A stretch of DNA of 64,000 nt from Schistosoma mansoni (GCF_000237925.1 NW_017386001.1:62001-126000), one strand, 5' to 3'. Numbered from the stretch's first letter, positions 12,580-25,380 are shown. The notes: a model not told the origin generated them from the sequence alone. Translations and numbers: made by a program.

Positions 12580-15500
12580 GCGTTCTGCATCACGACGAGC
12601 GATAGATACTTCGGCAATTATTTGAGCTACTTTTTTCTCGTTCACATCAAATGTCTTCAATTCCTTATCTACATAAAATATGATCAATGAGATACTTGGG
12701 GTTAAGCGCCTGCAACAACGTAACATTAAAATGGAAAAATACAGCGAATCCCATTTTTAAACGAACAGATTTATTGATGTATGATAATACTTTACAGTGA
12801 ATTTTTCGTTTTCATGCCTTCAGATTAAGTGACTCTTGGTAGTTATTTAAGAAATGAGCCGTAGAATAATGAAATGCAACAGCTAATATTACCAATTTAT
12901 ATCCATTGGATTGAAATTTTTCATTAGTTTTGTACTTAATATTGAGGTTATTCAGCGAATTATTGGCCGGAATGGTCATAATGTAAGCAGTCTCACTCAT
13001 TGTATAACAATCGCATTTACGTAAGAAATGTGAGATCGGTTAAAGAGTCGTTAAATACAATTAATTGGAGCTGGAAATTGGATTTCCATACTCAATATAC
13101 CCATATAATTTCCAATAAAATGTGTCTACCTCGATAATTGCATTGGTGTAAAGACAGATAATTATGCTTGTGTTTACTATCTAAAGAACGGTTGATAATG
13201 GAGTTCACAATCAACAACAATGCAACCGTGTACTGATCATATATATGGTCGTTTAGGTCTCATACAGCTAAGTGGTTTGGTAATGCGATTATTATTTACT
13301 GAGTCAGTCACAACGTACAGCCTACCACAAATTTACGTTAGTTTAACTCCACACTGAATTAGCATAACGATATGATATTGATTTTGGGACAGTGGGAATG
13401 GGAAATCAGTTATTTACGTTTGTCATTTTATATTTGTATACGCCAACTTCGTGCATAAATCTGTACGTGATTTTTTTTTAATACTTTTTTAATTGTGCCA
13501 AATTCAATCTCGTTTATAGTGGTAAACATTTAACTACTAATCATACCTTAAGAAGTAGTATTAGGGATCTCCTGGTATGTTTGTACATAACTGATTTGTT
13601 TTTTTTTGACAACGGCCGTTAAATGAAGTGTTACTAAATAGCAAGTTAGGACATAATTTGAGATCAGAATCGCATAAAAGTCACTAGATGATATTGGAAA
13701 ATTATTACAAGAATAATATACGAATTTTGTTGTTTGGGAAGAAAAACAATTTTTCGAAGATCAATCAATTTAAAGTGTGACTTACTGATAAATGTTTGGA
13801 TAGCTTTTAAACGTTTTACTTCAAAAAGGTCACACAATGTCAATGCTAAACCAGCTTTCCCAGCCCGAGCAGTCCGGCCTACTCGGTGAACATAATCTTT
13901 AGGTCGAATAGGAACATTATGATTGATTACGATATCAACTGTTGGAAAATCAAGTCCACGGCTTGCCAGGTCTGTTGCAATCAGAACACGAATCTGACTA
14001 GAACGAAAAAGAGTCAATGAAGATATGCGGTTTTTCTGAGTCATAGAGGAGTGAAGTAAGGTTGTTTTAATACCTAGACTGGTCATCATCAGTCCAATAA
14101 GATGACACCATTTGCATTTATTTGTAAAAATCATAATAAGTGAATGTGGATTCTCAGTAAGAAATTGATCGACAGTATGAACCAAAAATGCTTCTTTGTG
14201 TTCAGGTCGCATCAGAATATAATACTGACTTAAGGTCTCGACAGTTACGGCCCCTGCAGATGAACACGTAGTCATGCATTCAGGTTGCCATAAAATAGGA
14301 GGGCGTCTGTTTTCAGCGTAGGCCACTGACTTTGCAGCCTCTAAGGAAGATTTGACTGCACCACTGAATGTAGCACTAAAAAGCAACGTTTGACGACGTT
14401 TCGGAAGTGCTTTTAATATAGTGTTCAGATCTTCGCCAAAATTATCTTCCAACAATCTATCTGCTTCGTCTAGAACCACCACTTTCGTTCTGGATAAGGT
14501 CCATTCTGGCTTATTCTCAGTATCAGCTTCTTGTGCGGCTGTCTGGGTGCGCAGAAGATCAGCCAACCGTCCAGGAGTAGAAACGACAATATGTGGAGAT
14601 CGAGCTAAGTCAATACTCTGATGAACTATGCTTCTTCCACCAGTTATCACCAACACGTTACATAGTGGTTCACCTTGGATTAAATTTAACCCAGCGGCTT
14701 GTTCCCCAATTTGATGCGCCAACTCCCTAAAACAACAAAAACGTGGATATATTACATAAGTCAGTCAGATCTAGGAATGGTTAGCGAGATAAAACAAATA
14801 ACTTTGCAGCCTGTTCAACTGATATATATGAGCATAAGCGTTCTCCTGCCAATCGGAAAAATGTACTCGCCAACAAACAACCTTATTTTACAATTCAATA
14901 ACCATTAAAACCCGTAGACTTTAATAACGCCTTAAAAAACATTTTACAAAAATAAATACGCCCATAACCTATTGCACTTTATAGATTGCGTTTATTGATT
15001 ATGGTTATCTCTATAAAGTTGCTAGATACAATAAGAAATGACTTAAAAAGCCCTAGGTCCATCGACGTGTGTTTGATCATATATCACAGTTCTGTTGATG
15101 GATTCGTTTTACAGCACTAGCCATAATAGTATGTTGAGACAAATTTTTTTCATATACACCCGAACTGTTAAAGCGAGCATCACGGATTCAAACTTTAGTG
15201 GAGAAAGCATTTGACTTTCAACTATTGGATTTTCGGTCCGAAATTCACCTTAAATAATTTTATTTGGGCACCCGGGTATTATTATTATTATTTACACATC
15301 TACACATTGGTACAAAGGGGCACCAGATATATATGCGCGACACCAATCTCATTTGGTTTGTGTGAGGGTTGTGATACTGACCAGGTGCCCAAACTGAAGC
15401 AGGTGGTTTTTTTTAGGGGGCCACACCCGGAGTTTTAGACCTAGAGGTTTAATCCACAAGGCAGTGATGCAACGTCAGGATATGCAGTTTGATGGTATCC

Positions 15501-17258
15501 AGTGACCAAATATAATTTCATACGCCATTTGTTTCCTCAAGATCTTGGAGCCCACGTGCACCATTGGTTTGGAATCAGGGTTTCCCAACTCCCCGTAGGT
15601 GGACTTTCCGTGTCCACTAACCCGGTTAAAGCGCCAGACACTCGCTTTTCGCCCTCTCAATTTCGTAAACAACAACCTCGCCGCGAGAAGGCAGTGAGTA
15701 GGAATTCCAAGGCAGTTGCTGTATACGCGTGGCCATGTGAGAGCATTTCGAGAGGGAGAGCGGACTCTCCCTATCCTCGGCCGTACCAGGGCATTTAGGG
15801 GCACCCGGAGAATAGCATCATCCTTCACGAAAATTGTGACTTGAAGGCTAATTCAAGAATACTTCATTCTCAGCTGGGTAGTGTTAGAATTTCAATTTCC
15901 GTGATAACTTCAGAGATATCCTACTCGTTGTTTGCAGGCACATCTGAATGTTTACTTAACATAAAATAATGATGATAGTTTTGAAGGAATGGATATTAGT
16001 ATGAAGTCTCTAACTTCTGGTTTGAGCCGTGTTAGTAGGTACAGACTACTCGGTTGGGGTCAAAGCGATCTATCGTAATCAATGTCTGGAGACTCTAGGT
16101 GATATGGCTCAGAATCAATCACAATGGCGTAAGTGTATGCACTCTGTCTTCCCTTAAACTGTGAGGTTAAAATTACTTTACATATTTCTTTCTATCAACT
16201 AATTCTTCCTTCCTGTATTATATCTTTACATGCAATCTTTTATATATTATTACCATTGAAGTAACTACTTCTATAAATTTGGTGTTCACCTTCTTGTGCT
16301 AATGAGGTGTGGCAACATGGACTGATGCATATACGTGAATGGTCCCAAGCTGTAGCTGACTGATATTAGCATGCAGCAAATCACGAATGTTATTTTAAAC
16401 CAACTAGCGTGCGATTTATGAATGCTATTTTTCATTTAGGGACTATTTGTCTTGGTAGTCTCTGGTTGTCATAATAGTAAGAGTCATAGATGACAAGGTC
16501 CTGTTAACTGTGAACTTTAGAATTTCACGGAAATGAAAACAACTACCCCTGTAGAGCAAATTTTTGGAGATATTTCCCAATACCCTGATGGAAAAAACAT
16601 TAATTCATAGATCACTTAAGACACAATATGATGGAAAATACTGGTCAGATCAATTAGAAGACGTGATATCATGAGTGTATCATCAGATGACGAATTTCGG
16701 AATCATTTATCTTAACACTCCATAAATGAACATACTCACAATTTTATTTTTTTTCAGCCATATATTAAAGTTACCAGTCAACTGGTTTTATTTAAAAGAA
16801 ACTATTATGGAGCATTTCATTTTAGCTAACAAACGTTCGTTGACTTAACAGACAAAAGTTTGTCTAAAATGGAAAGCTCTGTCGACTAGTCAAGATCCTC
16901 ATGCATCTTTTCACTCAAAAAAAGGTGTTGGCTAACTTTAAAAGACCTTTATGTCAGAGAAATATAAACAAAAATTCTAGATAACCAGTACCTTGTTGGA
17001 GTAATTATTAGAGCATATAATGGTTTGAGTTCCGTCATGAGTGATTGAAGTATGGGGATCAAAAATGCTGCTGTTTTTCCAGAACCAGTTTTGGCACATG
17101 CTACTACATCATTTCCTAAAACTGCATTAAAAAGTTACAAAAAAACCTTCCAAAATCACTGGAATGCAGCCTTCTTGAACTTCCGTAGGTTTATTAATCC
17201 CTTTATCTCTTAGCAACTCAACAATTTCAGGACATACACCAAGTTCTTCAAAAGTCAT
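12580..17258 (-). CDS. DDX49: DEAD-box RNA helicase DDX49/Dbp8, nearly complete
   Basis: Exons on the - strand: 17258-17147 (ATG at 17258), 17115-16992, 14726-13786 and 12668-12580; phases agree at every junction. In order the protein has a Q-motif region (INKPTEVQ, about residues 21-28), motif I AKTGSGKT (45-52), TPTREL (76-81), TPGR, DEAD (165-168), SAT (196-198), RGLD (335-338) and [10 protein letters not shown] (359-368). LADLLRT after TPGR, INHNVP before the last helicase motif, and the tail [20 protein letters not shown] fit DDX49 (yeast Dbp8), a nucleolar helicase of small-subunit rRNA processing. Introns are 31 bp, 2265 bp and 1117 bp. The first uses acceptor TTTTAG at 17121-17116, which gives [13 protein letters not shown] as in relatives. 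Residue 422 is the last I can place; the final exon(s) are uncertain. Candidates behind AG acceptors lie near 12440 and 11925, each giving only a dozen residues. Confidence 0.92.
15266..15808 (-). mobile_element. 523-bp retroposed repeat with 10-bp target-site duplication
   Basis: The element (15276-15798, - strand) is flanked by gggcacccgg at 15266-15275 and 15799-15808. Its 3' tail is (ATA)n-like. It matches 52143-52660 on the + strand over its whole length, and its 3' end matches 60203-60294. Open frames of about 100 codons on both strands are repeat sequence, not genes. It sits in the 2.3-kb DDX49 intron. The family name is unknown to me; the tail and duplication imply LINE-mediated retroposition. 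Confidence 0.8.
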
Positions 17259-17455
17259 TTAGATCCGAATATCTTGTACTGCACTGGTTAATGTAGATAT
17301 CAATTCTAAGTATCAGGTTTCTAAGATATGAAAAATAACAAGAGCCATCAAACATGTAAACTAAGAATATACATAGACACTAAAGATTTGAATATAATTT
17401 TTCAAGTTTTAATGTTATGTAAGCCTTTGTACAGTAAAAGCTAAGTTAGCATACT

Positions 17456-18849
17456 TCAACCTGAGAAGCAATAAAGTTGTTGCAAAGTTGTTTTAACTGT
17501 GAGGTGTGGAATGTTCAACTTTTTGGTGGTGTGAAATTTCGTTAAGACTAAATTTCTATAAACATCCAACGCTGGTGATTTCAGATCATCTCTGATACTT
17601 TGACCCTCAATGAAATTCTCTTGTGTGTGCTGGAAGATTATTGTTGACAACCACAAAGTATTAAGTTCCAGTTAAAACACGGATACAAATGATGATTACT
17701 GCCATTTAGTGTCTATGAAGAATTTATCAAGTATGACAAACTTCCCAAGTATGTCACCATTACATTACTTTTAGAGTTATGTTGAGATAAAACATTCAAA
17801 TATACACCTACCTTCTGAAGTAAATGAAACATATGCATCTAAATAACAGTTGAACTATCGTTTAAATATCACGAAACTGACGAAGTTCCTAAATCGATCT
17901 GACTTTGATTTTTAAATATTATAGTGAGCTTGTAAATAATACTGTGTGTGTAGCCGCCGATTGTTTTATCGTACACGAATAAAACGAGTAAAATACGCAC
18001 ATATAATTAGAGGAATGAAATTCATACATGTGATGACAGAGTTACTTTTTATAGACAAAAAGGAAGACGAATTGCCCACAATTTTTTTCTGAGTAGGATT
18101 TAGAAAAGATGAGAACTCTCCTGAGTTAACGACGTATTTGCATTTGGTAGGAGTAACGATTCGTATGAGAGATAACTTGGACGATCAAGAGTACTTTATG
18201 TAACATTTAGATCTACAGTAAGTGACCTGAATAAAACTAAATCAATAAAATGTAGCTACCTTAACACTACCCACACTGATATAAGCCAACCAATATTTTT
18301 TGTAACTAAATGGGAACATGCAAACGAGATGACAACAAGGTGAGGGTTCTTTGATTTTAGCATAAAAGAAACAAGGTTGAATCTCTATGATAGAACCATG
18401 TATGAAAAACCATGTTTATTTTTGACAAATTGTAGACCAGAAAGTCTAAATACTGCGTAAATTTATCCAAAGACACCAGCTTTTTAGGTAAATGTCTCCA
18501 TGAAGGAAATAAAAGAAAGAACAGATGACCATTTTCCAAAAGCGGAAGAGAGTGCGGAATTGTTGTATGCTCTTCAGAATTCACACCAAACATCCGTAGT
18601 GATTTGAACATGCTTTCCAATAGTTGTTTTTCATCCACATCAAATTAGCTTAGTGTGAGTAAAGAGCTCTGGAAAAGTAGCCAATTCCCCACTTACATTA
18701 AAATCATAAGCGACGAACTTTGACTCTATGAACAGAGTAATTGACTTGTAGCCAAATACGAAAAGACTTTTCCTTTATATACAGTGCAATAACCTCTTGA
18801 TACGATTTAACTGCTGGTTTGTTGCTACTTCTACTCTTTCAGATGACAT
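17456..18849 (-). CDS. Unidentified small-intron gene upstream of DDX49 (provisional model)
   Basis: I do not recognise this protein. The segments look coding. An ATG at 18849 opens MSSERVEVATNQQLNRIK, ending at donor AGAG|GTTATT (18794). It resumes in phase after a 21- or 27-bp intron as SLFVFGYKSITLFIESKFV, ending at donor AAT|GTAAGT (18697). A 28-bp intron ending TTTTCCAG would keep phase with the long open segment 18635-18357 (contains LPLLENGHLFFLLFPSWRHL), but one TAA lies between, so an exon edge there is misread or the gene is damaged. Further candidates are a 27-nt micro-exon (17838-17812, TTTAG acceptor, GTAGGT donor), an open stretch near 18205-18115 and a last exon 17629-17456 (from HTQENFIEGQ to LYCFSG, TGA). 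It would end about 200 bp before the DDX49 ATG, same strand, so the two may be co-transcribed. A pseudogene is the alternative. Confidence 0.4.
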
Positions 18850-19239
18850 TCTGAGGAATACGCAGATAATGAATCGAGTGTGTATTAAATATTAATATCA
18901 TCGCCAAGATATTTAAAATAATTTAGGAATGAAATGTCTTATAAGTTGTCACCTCAATCAACGAATATCTCGCGATAGCGGTTAACACCTTTCCAGAAGG
19001 TACTTTGTGTACTAGGGAAACATGTAAAGTAACGTGAGTGAGGAGGGCAGGAAAACAAAAGAAACAATGATTCGACGATCTAGCAAGCACACACCATACA
19101 CTCACATTTAATAATGAGAATAGACGACAATCTTGTGGTAAGAACTAGAAACATATAATTCAACATGCTACACTCGACAAACCATTACACGTTGTAGCGT
19201 CACTTCTGAATCAACCACCTCAGTCGTAAAATGGGTCAA

Positions 19240-19690
19240 AAGGTCGTGGATGGGATATAAGCTTTCGTTTAACAGGCTATCGTACCTAGTACCAATTGAT
19301 TACTGATGCATTCAGGTATGAACCTAGATATATTTGAAATTGAAAAGCGAAACATAAGTAAGTCGTAATGAAATACTCTATTGAGGCTCTAAGAGTATTT
19401 TGTGTCCTCTTAAATGGTTCAAATGGTTGAGGACGGAATAGAAGAAGCTTTCGCTTAACGGGCTTCCGTGTCTGGCAGCAGTGGATCACCAATACCTCCT
19501 CTTAAAAGGACTCCTAAAAATTCACTTAAACCACCTCTGCCGGTAGGGATTTTTCTAGTATCTTTCTCTGGTTTATGTGTGCTGCGACTATGATTCGCCT
19601 CGGAACTGCGCCTATTTAGGTATTTTAGGTGATACCCTTTAGTGTTTAGAATGCTGTTAGTCATTAAAGGGTCACATCAGCGACACTTAT
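19240..19690 (-). mobile_element. Probable 3' extension of the decayed CR1-like LINE
   Basis: Two diverged, related segments (about 19241-19320 and 19420-19500, both with an agctttcg-taac motif) follow the LINE remnant on the - strand and read like a duplicated LINE C-terminal/3' region. Similarity is weak. Confidence 0.35.
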
Positions 19691-20396
19691 ACTTTAATGT
19701 GTTATGACCCAAAACTGTCTTCATAAAGTTTGATTCCTTGAACTGGTTTCGTATCTCGCAGTTGGAAACGTTCCAGTTTATTCGTATTCATTACGAGTGA
19801 AAGAGAAACAAAACACTTCCATAATGTTAAGAAACATACTGTTGAGACAGGAAAAAATGAGTTTCATCGTTACCAGTGCAAGGTTTACTCGAAAGAGATT
19901 TTTATCGCTGTCAACTTAAGATTTAAGATCACAGGGCACAAACACAATGAGATCCTTTTCAGCTCAAGGTTCCCCTTGAAGAGAGTAGTAATCGTAGTCC
20001 GCAAAATATCTCACATGACCTACTTTACACTTTGAAGTGTCAGAAGTAAGTCTCTTGTTATCCGATCAACTTTGAAGTCCAGTCGCATCCTCCTGAAGTG
20101 ACAGATGATTATACTGGCTACAAACATCTCTCCAGAGTTTCACATCACCAGAGAAAACTAATAAGTCAAACAACACTTTCTGAGGAAACTCCTTCATACA
20201 AACTGAGAAAGGAAGAGGTCCTAGTACTGATTTCTGAAGGAGCCCATCAGGACATTCCGTAGTCTGAAAGTGAAGTTTACACTGACCTTAATATGTCAAT
20301 TAGGAAGATACGCAGTGAGCCAATCAATTAATGGTGACTTCATACACAATCATTTGAGCTTATTGATAAAACGCATATGATTGGACCCATCAACAT
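19690..20396 (-). pseudogene. Decayed CR1-like LINE reverse transcriptase, C-terminal half
   Basis: Across shifting frames the - strand shows WLTAYLPN-HIKVSVNFTF, a degraded GVPQ-SVLGPLLF block, FSGDVKLW in place of the FADDxKLW catalytic box, SKCKVGHVRYF, EKDLIVFVPCDLK and LERFQLRDTKPVQGIK. This is the standard order for CR1/Jockey-type LINE reverse transcriptases. Many stops and frameshifts show an old copy. The N-terminal half resumes at 25722 beyond the LTR element. Confidence 0.75.
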
Positions 20397-20721
20397 TGTA
20401 GCTGTAAATAATTCCCCAAAATCAATAGCTTTCTAAGTGTTCGACATTGGATGCTGACCACGTTGTTTAAGTGGACTTGCTTAGCTGAAGGCTTTCGGTC
20501 ATGCATCCGCACCAGATCACGTTTCAACTCGGCGTGGGACACTGCTCCTACGTTCATTAGCCAGCTTATAGTAAAGGTTCCTCGATATATTGGTAACGTA
20601 TCAAATATATCTTTCCTACCTCTTCTCGTCTGACTTCTGATTTCCTCTGGCCGGGAACGATCGATTATAGAAGATACTACTGGTTGCTAGTTGTAAAACT
20701 AGAATATCCGTTGTATCCTCA
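20397..20721 (+). repeat. 5' LTR
   Basis: 325 bp, from tgtagctgtaaata to gttgtatcctca; base for base the same as 25397-25721 as read. A 60-codon open frame inside both copies is LTR sequence, not a gene. Confidence 0.95.
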
Positions 20722-20722
20722 G

Positions 20723-20741
20723 TGGTGAGGCCGACGTGATC
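20723..20741 (+). promoter_or_regulatory. Primer-binding site, tRNA-Trp-like
   Basis: tggtgaggccgacgtgatc starts one base after the 5' LTR. Its complement ends GATCACGTCGG..TCACCA, close to the 3' end of eukaryotic tRNA-Trp. tRNA-Trp priming is known for the CsRn1 clade of trematode Gypsy elements. Confidence 0.75.
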
Positions 20742-20900
20742 TGGTACACCAAGCGCACAAACTGTGAGTCTGTTCCGTTTTGGAATATTATTATTCATTG
20801 TTATTCTTCATTTGATTTTTATATATTGTGATATACTTTTTTTTCGCGAGTTGTTTCCCGGATATATTTTAATTAGACATTTTTCGTTCTCTATATTACT

Positions 20901-21734
20901 ATGACGGAACACTCTCCTAAGGTTTTTAAGTTAAAGTCTATTCCCCCTATTTCGATTCAATTAACTCCTTTCTGGCCTGATAATGTCGAGTCCTGGTTCT
21001 GCTACGCAGAAGCCGACTTTGACGGCCACGGCATTACAGACTCACGCTCACGATTCCTCGCGGTAGTTAAGGCGTTACCGCGCGAGTTTAACGGATACGT
21101 AACACCTAGTAGGTTTACTAGTGATGCTTCGGAACCTTACGAAACTCTCAAACGTTCGATTCTAAAACGTGGAGACCTAACCGACCGACAACGGTTAGAC
21201 CAACTCCTCCATAACATCGACCTGCAACATGGTTCTGCTACAGATATGTTGCTTAGGATGAGAGAAGTGATAGGTCAAAGAACCTTTGACGAAGGCCTAT
21301 TCAAAGAACTTTTCTTATCCAGACTCCCAAAACAGGTGCAGGCGGTTCTCGTCTCGTTCCAAAACAACGCTGTAGACGAGCTGGCTGCATCTGCCGACCG
21401 AATCCTAGAAATCACCAAATCCACTAGCGCCGAGGTCTTTTCCGTCAAAGAAAAACCTCAAACGACCCCGAATGACATTACCGAACTATGTCATACACTG
21501 ACACGATATCTTAGGTTTCGTAATGACCGTAGTCGGTCAAAATCCTCAAGTAGGAGCGTTTCACGTAAGCGATCTGCCTCTCGACCACGAGAGACAGACA
21601 ACCCCGACTGGTGCTGGTATCACAACCAGTACGGTAAATCCTCTAGAAATTACAGGAAGCCCTGCAATCACCCGAAGTCTAAGGCGACTGACACGAATAA
21701 GATTTCGGGAAACTTCCCAGCCGGCACGCGTTAA
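20901..21734 (+). CDS. Gag-like protein of the LTR element
   Basis: Open frame of 277 codons from ATG, beginning about 160 bp after the primer-binding site. It opens TEHSPKVFKLKSIPPIS, contains FWPDNVESWFCYAE, typical of the CsRn1-type Gag N-terminus, then a Ser/Arg-rich basic stretch and a C-terminal Cys/His region (WCWYH..PC) in the place of the nucleocapsid zinc finger. It would form the particle that packages element RNA. Confidence 0.8.
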   Translation: MTEHSPKVFKLKSIPPISIQLTPFWPDNVESWFCYAEADFDGHGITDSRSRFLAVVKALPREFNGYVTPSRFTSDASEPYETLKRSILKRGDLTDRQRLDQLLHNIDLQHGSATDMLLRMREVIGQRTFDEGLFKELFLSRLPKQVQAVLVSFQNNAVDELAASADRILEITKSTSAEVFSVKEKPQTTPNDITELCHTLTRYLRFRNDRSRSKSSSRSVSRKRSASRPRETDNPDWCWYHNQYGKSSRNYRKPCNHPKSKATDTNKISGNFPAGTR

Positions 21735-21779
21735 CGGCAACCGTAGCCGGCGAACACAGCCGTCTGTTATACGTCACGG

Positions 21780-24700
21780 ATGTGACTACGAAAGTTCGCT
21801 ACCTCGTCGACAACGGCGCAGAAGTTAGCGTTCTTCCAGCAAATCCCGACGACAGACTTCGCGAGTCTGTTTTAAGTTTACAGGTGGCAAACGGAAAGCC
21901 GACCGCTACTTACGGTAAAAGGTACGTCTACCTTAACGTGGGTTTACGCAAACCCATACACTGGATTTTCGTGGTTGCAGATGTCTCTATGCCAACCATT
22001 GGTATAGACCTGTTACAATACCACAATCTACTCATCGACACACGCCCACGAAGGTTACTAGACTGAAACACTAAGTTATCCGTTTGCGTGACTCCTTGTT
22101 CTGGTTGCATATTATCCCCGGTCACGATTAAGCACACCATAGACCCCTTGTGCCAATCAGAACTCGACAAATATCCCGGGATATACCAACCGCAATCGAA
22201 ATTGCCTTGTGTAACCAGCACTGTTACACATCACATCTCGACTACAGGACCACCTGTATTTTCGAAAGCCCGAAGACTCGCTCCCGAAAAACTTAGGTTA
22301 GCTAAAAACGAATTCGACCATATGATGGACCTAGGGATAATTCGACCATCAAATAGTCCATGGTCATCCCCATTGCACATGGTCCCTAAAAAGGACAGCA
22401 ACGATTGGCGTCCAACTGGTGATTATCGGCGTCTGAATGCTAAAACCATTCCCGATTGTTACCCGCTGCCTCATATTCACGATTTGACAGCTACCTTGAA
22501 AGGTACAACTGTCTTTTAGAAAATCGACTTGGTTAAAGCTTATAACCAAATCCCGATGGCACCTGACGACATTCCTAAAACCGCCATCATCACTCCCTTC
22601 GGTCTTTACGAATTTCTACGAATGCCTTTTGGTTTAAGAAATGCGGCTCAAACCTTCCAAAGGTTTATAGACGACGTCTTCCGAGGTCTCAACTTCGTAC
22701 ATGCGTATGTTGATGACTGTCTAATAGCAAGTCCGGACAGAGAATCTCATCTCAAGCATCTGGACATTGTTTTCGATCGACTCCAAAGACATGGCATTAC
22801 GTTCAACATTCAGAAATGCCAAATCGGAACTAACTCCTTAAACTTCTTAGGACACACTATTGATGCCCAAGGCATCCGACCCCTTAGAAGCAAAGTGGCG
22901 GCCATTCTGGATTACCCAGAACCGACCACGATCAAGCAGTTGCGAACTTTTAACGGACTTGTAAGTTTCTACAGACGGTTCATACCTAAATGCGCATCAT
23001 TTATGAAACCGTTGAACGACCAGCTTCGTGGAAATGCAAAATCAATTAGTTTAGACGACACAGCCCGTAAAGCATTCTCCACAGTTAAGGAACACATCGC
23101 AAAGGCAACCCTACTTGCGCATCAGGACACTCAGGCGCCCATTAGTATCGCCGTAGACGCATCCGACTCAGCAATCGGAGCAGTCTTACAACAATGGGTT
23201 AACAACTCATGGCAACCTTTAGGATTTTTCTCGAGACGGTTGCTAGACGCTGAATCTAGGTACAGCACGTTCGGTAGGGAACCCCTAGCTATGTATTGTG
23301 CTGTACGGCATTTCCAACATTCTATCGAAGGAAGAGAATTCACACTTTTTACCGATCATAAACCTCTTACCTTCTCCTTAAGTTCATCTTCAGAGAAGTA
23401 CTCACCCCGAGAGTCTCGACAACTCGACTACATTTCGCAGTTTACTTCAGACATACAACATATTTCTGGAGCTAACAATGTAGTCGCAGACGCCTTGTCT
23501 CGAATTAGCTCCTTGAACAGTTTCCAAGGAATCGACCTTCTTAAACTCGCTCAGCTTCAAAAAGAAGACATTGATCTTCAGCATGAGTTATCCTCGACAA
23601 CTCTTAAACTGAGTATAAAGCAGATGGGAACAGGTAAGGAAACCTTACTTTGCGACACATCTACAGGTAGGGATCGTCCAATAGTACCAAAACATTATCG
23701 ACGCAACGTCTTCAATACGTTGCACAATCTTTCTCATCCAGGTGCTCGTGCAACAGTCAAACTTATAGCCGAACGGTTTTGTTGGCCTGGCATGAATAAA
23801 GACGTGAGGGAGTGGGCACGCTCCTGTGTAAGCTGTCAGAAATCCAAGGTCATAAGACACAACAAATGTCCCTTAGGCTCTTTCAAAACCCCTGACGCTC
23901 GTTTCGACCACATCCATATAGATTTGGTAGGACCCTTACCCGACTCGAACGGATACTCATATCTCCTAACATGCGTGGACCGTTTCACTCGATGGCCAGA
24001 AGCAGTACCGATTAAGGACATTACTGCTGAAACCGTGGCCCGCGCTGTCGTCGAACGATGGGTAGCAAGTTTCGGCTGCCCTTCCACGATCACTACAGAC
24101 CGCGGACGCCAGTTCGAATCCGGACTTTTCCGTTGTCTGACCTCACTATTAGGAATCACGCGCTTCCGAACGACCGCCTACCACCCACAAGCAAACGGGT
24201 TGGTAGAACGTTTTCATCGACAACTAAAAGCTTCATTATCAGCTTCAAACGTTTCACAGTGGACAGGCGCTCTTCCACTCGTCTTGCTAGGTATCCGCAA
24301 TGCAGTGAAAGCTGACATGGGATACACGGCATCTCAACTCGTTTACGGAACGACACTTCGACTCCCAGGAGAATTCGTGGATCCTTCAGCTTCTTCATTG
24401 AACATGGATCTAAACTCTTACACGAGTAGGCTTACAAACGCTATGCGTTCAGTTAAACCTGCTCACACTCGACCTCAATCAACTGATGTTTTCGTTCAAC
24501 CCGAATTACGACATAGTACACACGTCTTCGTTCGTCGAGACTCACATCGACGACCCCTCGAATCAGCATACGAAGGACCCTTCAAAGTTCTTCAGCGCGA
24601 ACCTAAGTACTATGTAGTCGATAAGAACAGTACGAACGATAGCACCAGTATCGATCGACTCAAAGCAGCGTACTTAAAAAGAAACCCTAGCTACGTCGAT

Positions 24701-24865
24701 TTTCCTTCGGTACAAGCAAACGACACAGCTACTTTACCTGTAGTACCCTACACGACAACCGACACACAACTTGATACTTCGCTAACGTCGATAGAGAAAC
24801 CTAAAACAACGTGCTGTGGAAGAAGAGTAAGATTTCCAGAACATCTTAACGAATATTGCACGTAG
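21780..24865 (+). pseudogene. Pol region of the LTR element (protease, RT, RNase H, integrase)
   Basis: Domains in order: aspartic protease at about 21790-21900 (around RYLVDNGAEVSVLP); reverse transcriptase at about 22270-22990 with [15 protein letters not shown] and the YVDD catalytic box; RNase H at about 23100-23500 ([25 protein letters not shown]); integrase at about 23690-24500 with an N-terminal zinc-binding region, [23 protein letters not shown] and [14 protein letters not shown]. The C-terminal end has [19 protein letters not shown], typical of Gypsy integrases. The region has roughly two or three breaks. Confidence 0.9.
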
Positions 24866-24867
24866 GA

Positions 24868-25380
24868 CACAGGCATTATCTTGAATTACCCTTTCATAGT
24901 TTATTATAAATTTTTTTTAATATGCTCATTTTTTTTATTTATATAAAAAAAAACAAAAAAAACAAAACATTTTATTTTTTTGAGCGTATTTATATTTTTT
25001 TTATATGAAAAAAAACCAAAAAAAACATTTTTTCCGATCGCTTTTACGCTGTTTGTAAGTGTATTAGTTTATTCATTTTTTTCCCCGCTCATCTTGTGTC
25101 CTTAAGCAAGTACGAGTGTATTTTCGACATACACTCACACGTTTTATTTTTCCTCTTTTCTAGGACGGCTGGAAAAGAACGACGAAGTTTCGCAAGGAAC
25201 CGAAATTTTTATTGTACTTTATTTCTTTATTGCTACGTTGTACATTTTGGTCCCTTAGTATAAGGAAAGACGACCAGACGCTGCTAAACGAAGCAAGCTA
25301 TCAGAAGAGTGTTTACCAACGACAAACTCGTTGGGTTTAAACTTCTGGCTGGTCACGTTTTAGGGGCATCACTACCTCAC
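24868..25380 (+). other. A/T-rich 3' leader of the LTR element
   Basis: Between pol and the polypurine tract. Long A and T runs (24905-25040) include two related blocks of tttatataaaaaaaaacaaa type that could fold on each other. Nothing coding is seen. Confidence 0.7.

Noticed and set aside
13664-13785. Extension of the helicase open frame past 13786
   Set aside because: A GTAAGT donor at 13785-13780 and the in-phase exon at 12668 with DDX49-like residues show this part is intron read-through.
14421-14621. 66-codon + strand frame
   Set aside because: Shadow of the DDX49 helicase exon on the other strand.
15475-15828. Open frames of about 100 codons on both strands
   Set aside because: They lie wholly inside the 523-bp retroposed repeat and have counterparts in the copy at 52143-52660; no domain.
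18923-19105. 60-codon - strand frame upstream of the unidentified gene
   Set aside because: No link by splice sites to the ATG at 18849 and no domain; probably 5' flank.
20451-20633. 60-codon frame, repeated exactly at 25451-25633
   Set aside because: It is LTR sequence duplicated at both ends of the Gypsy element.
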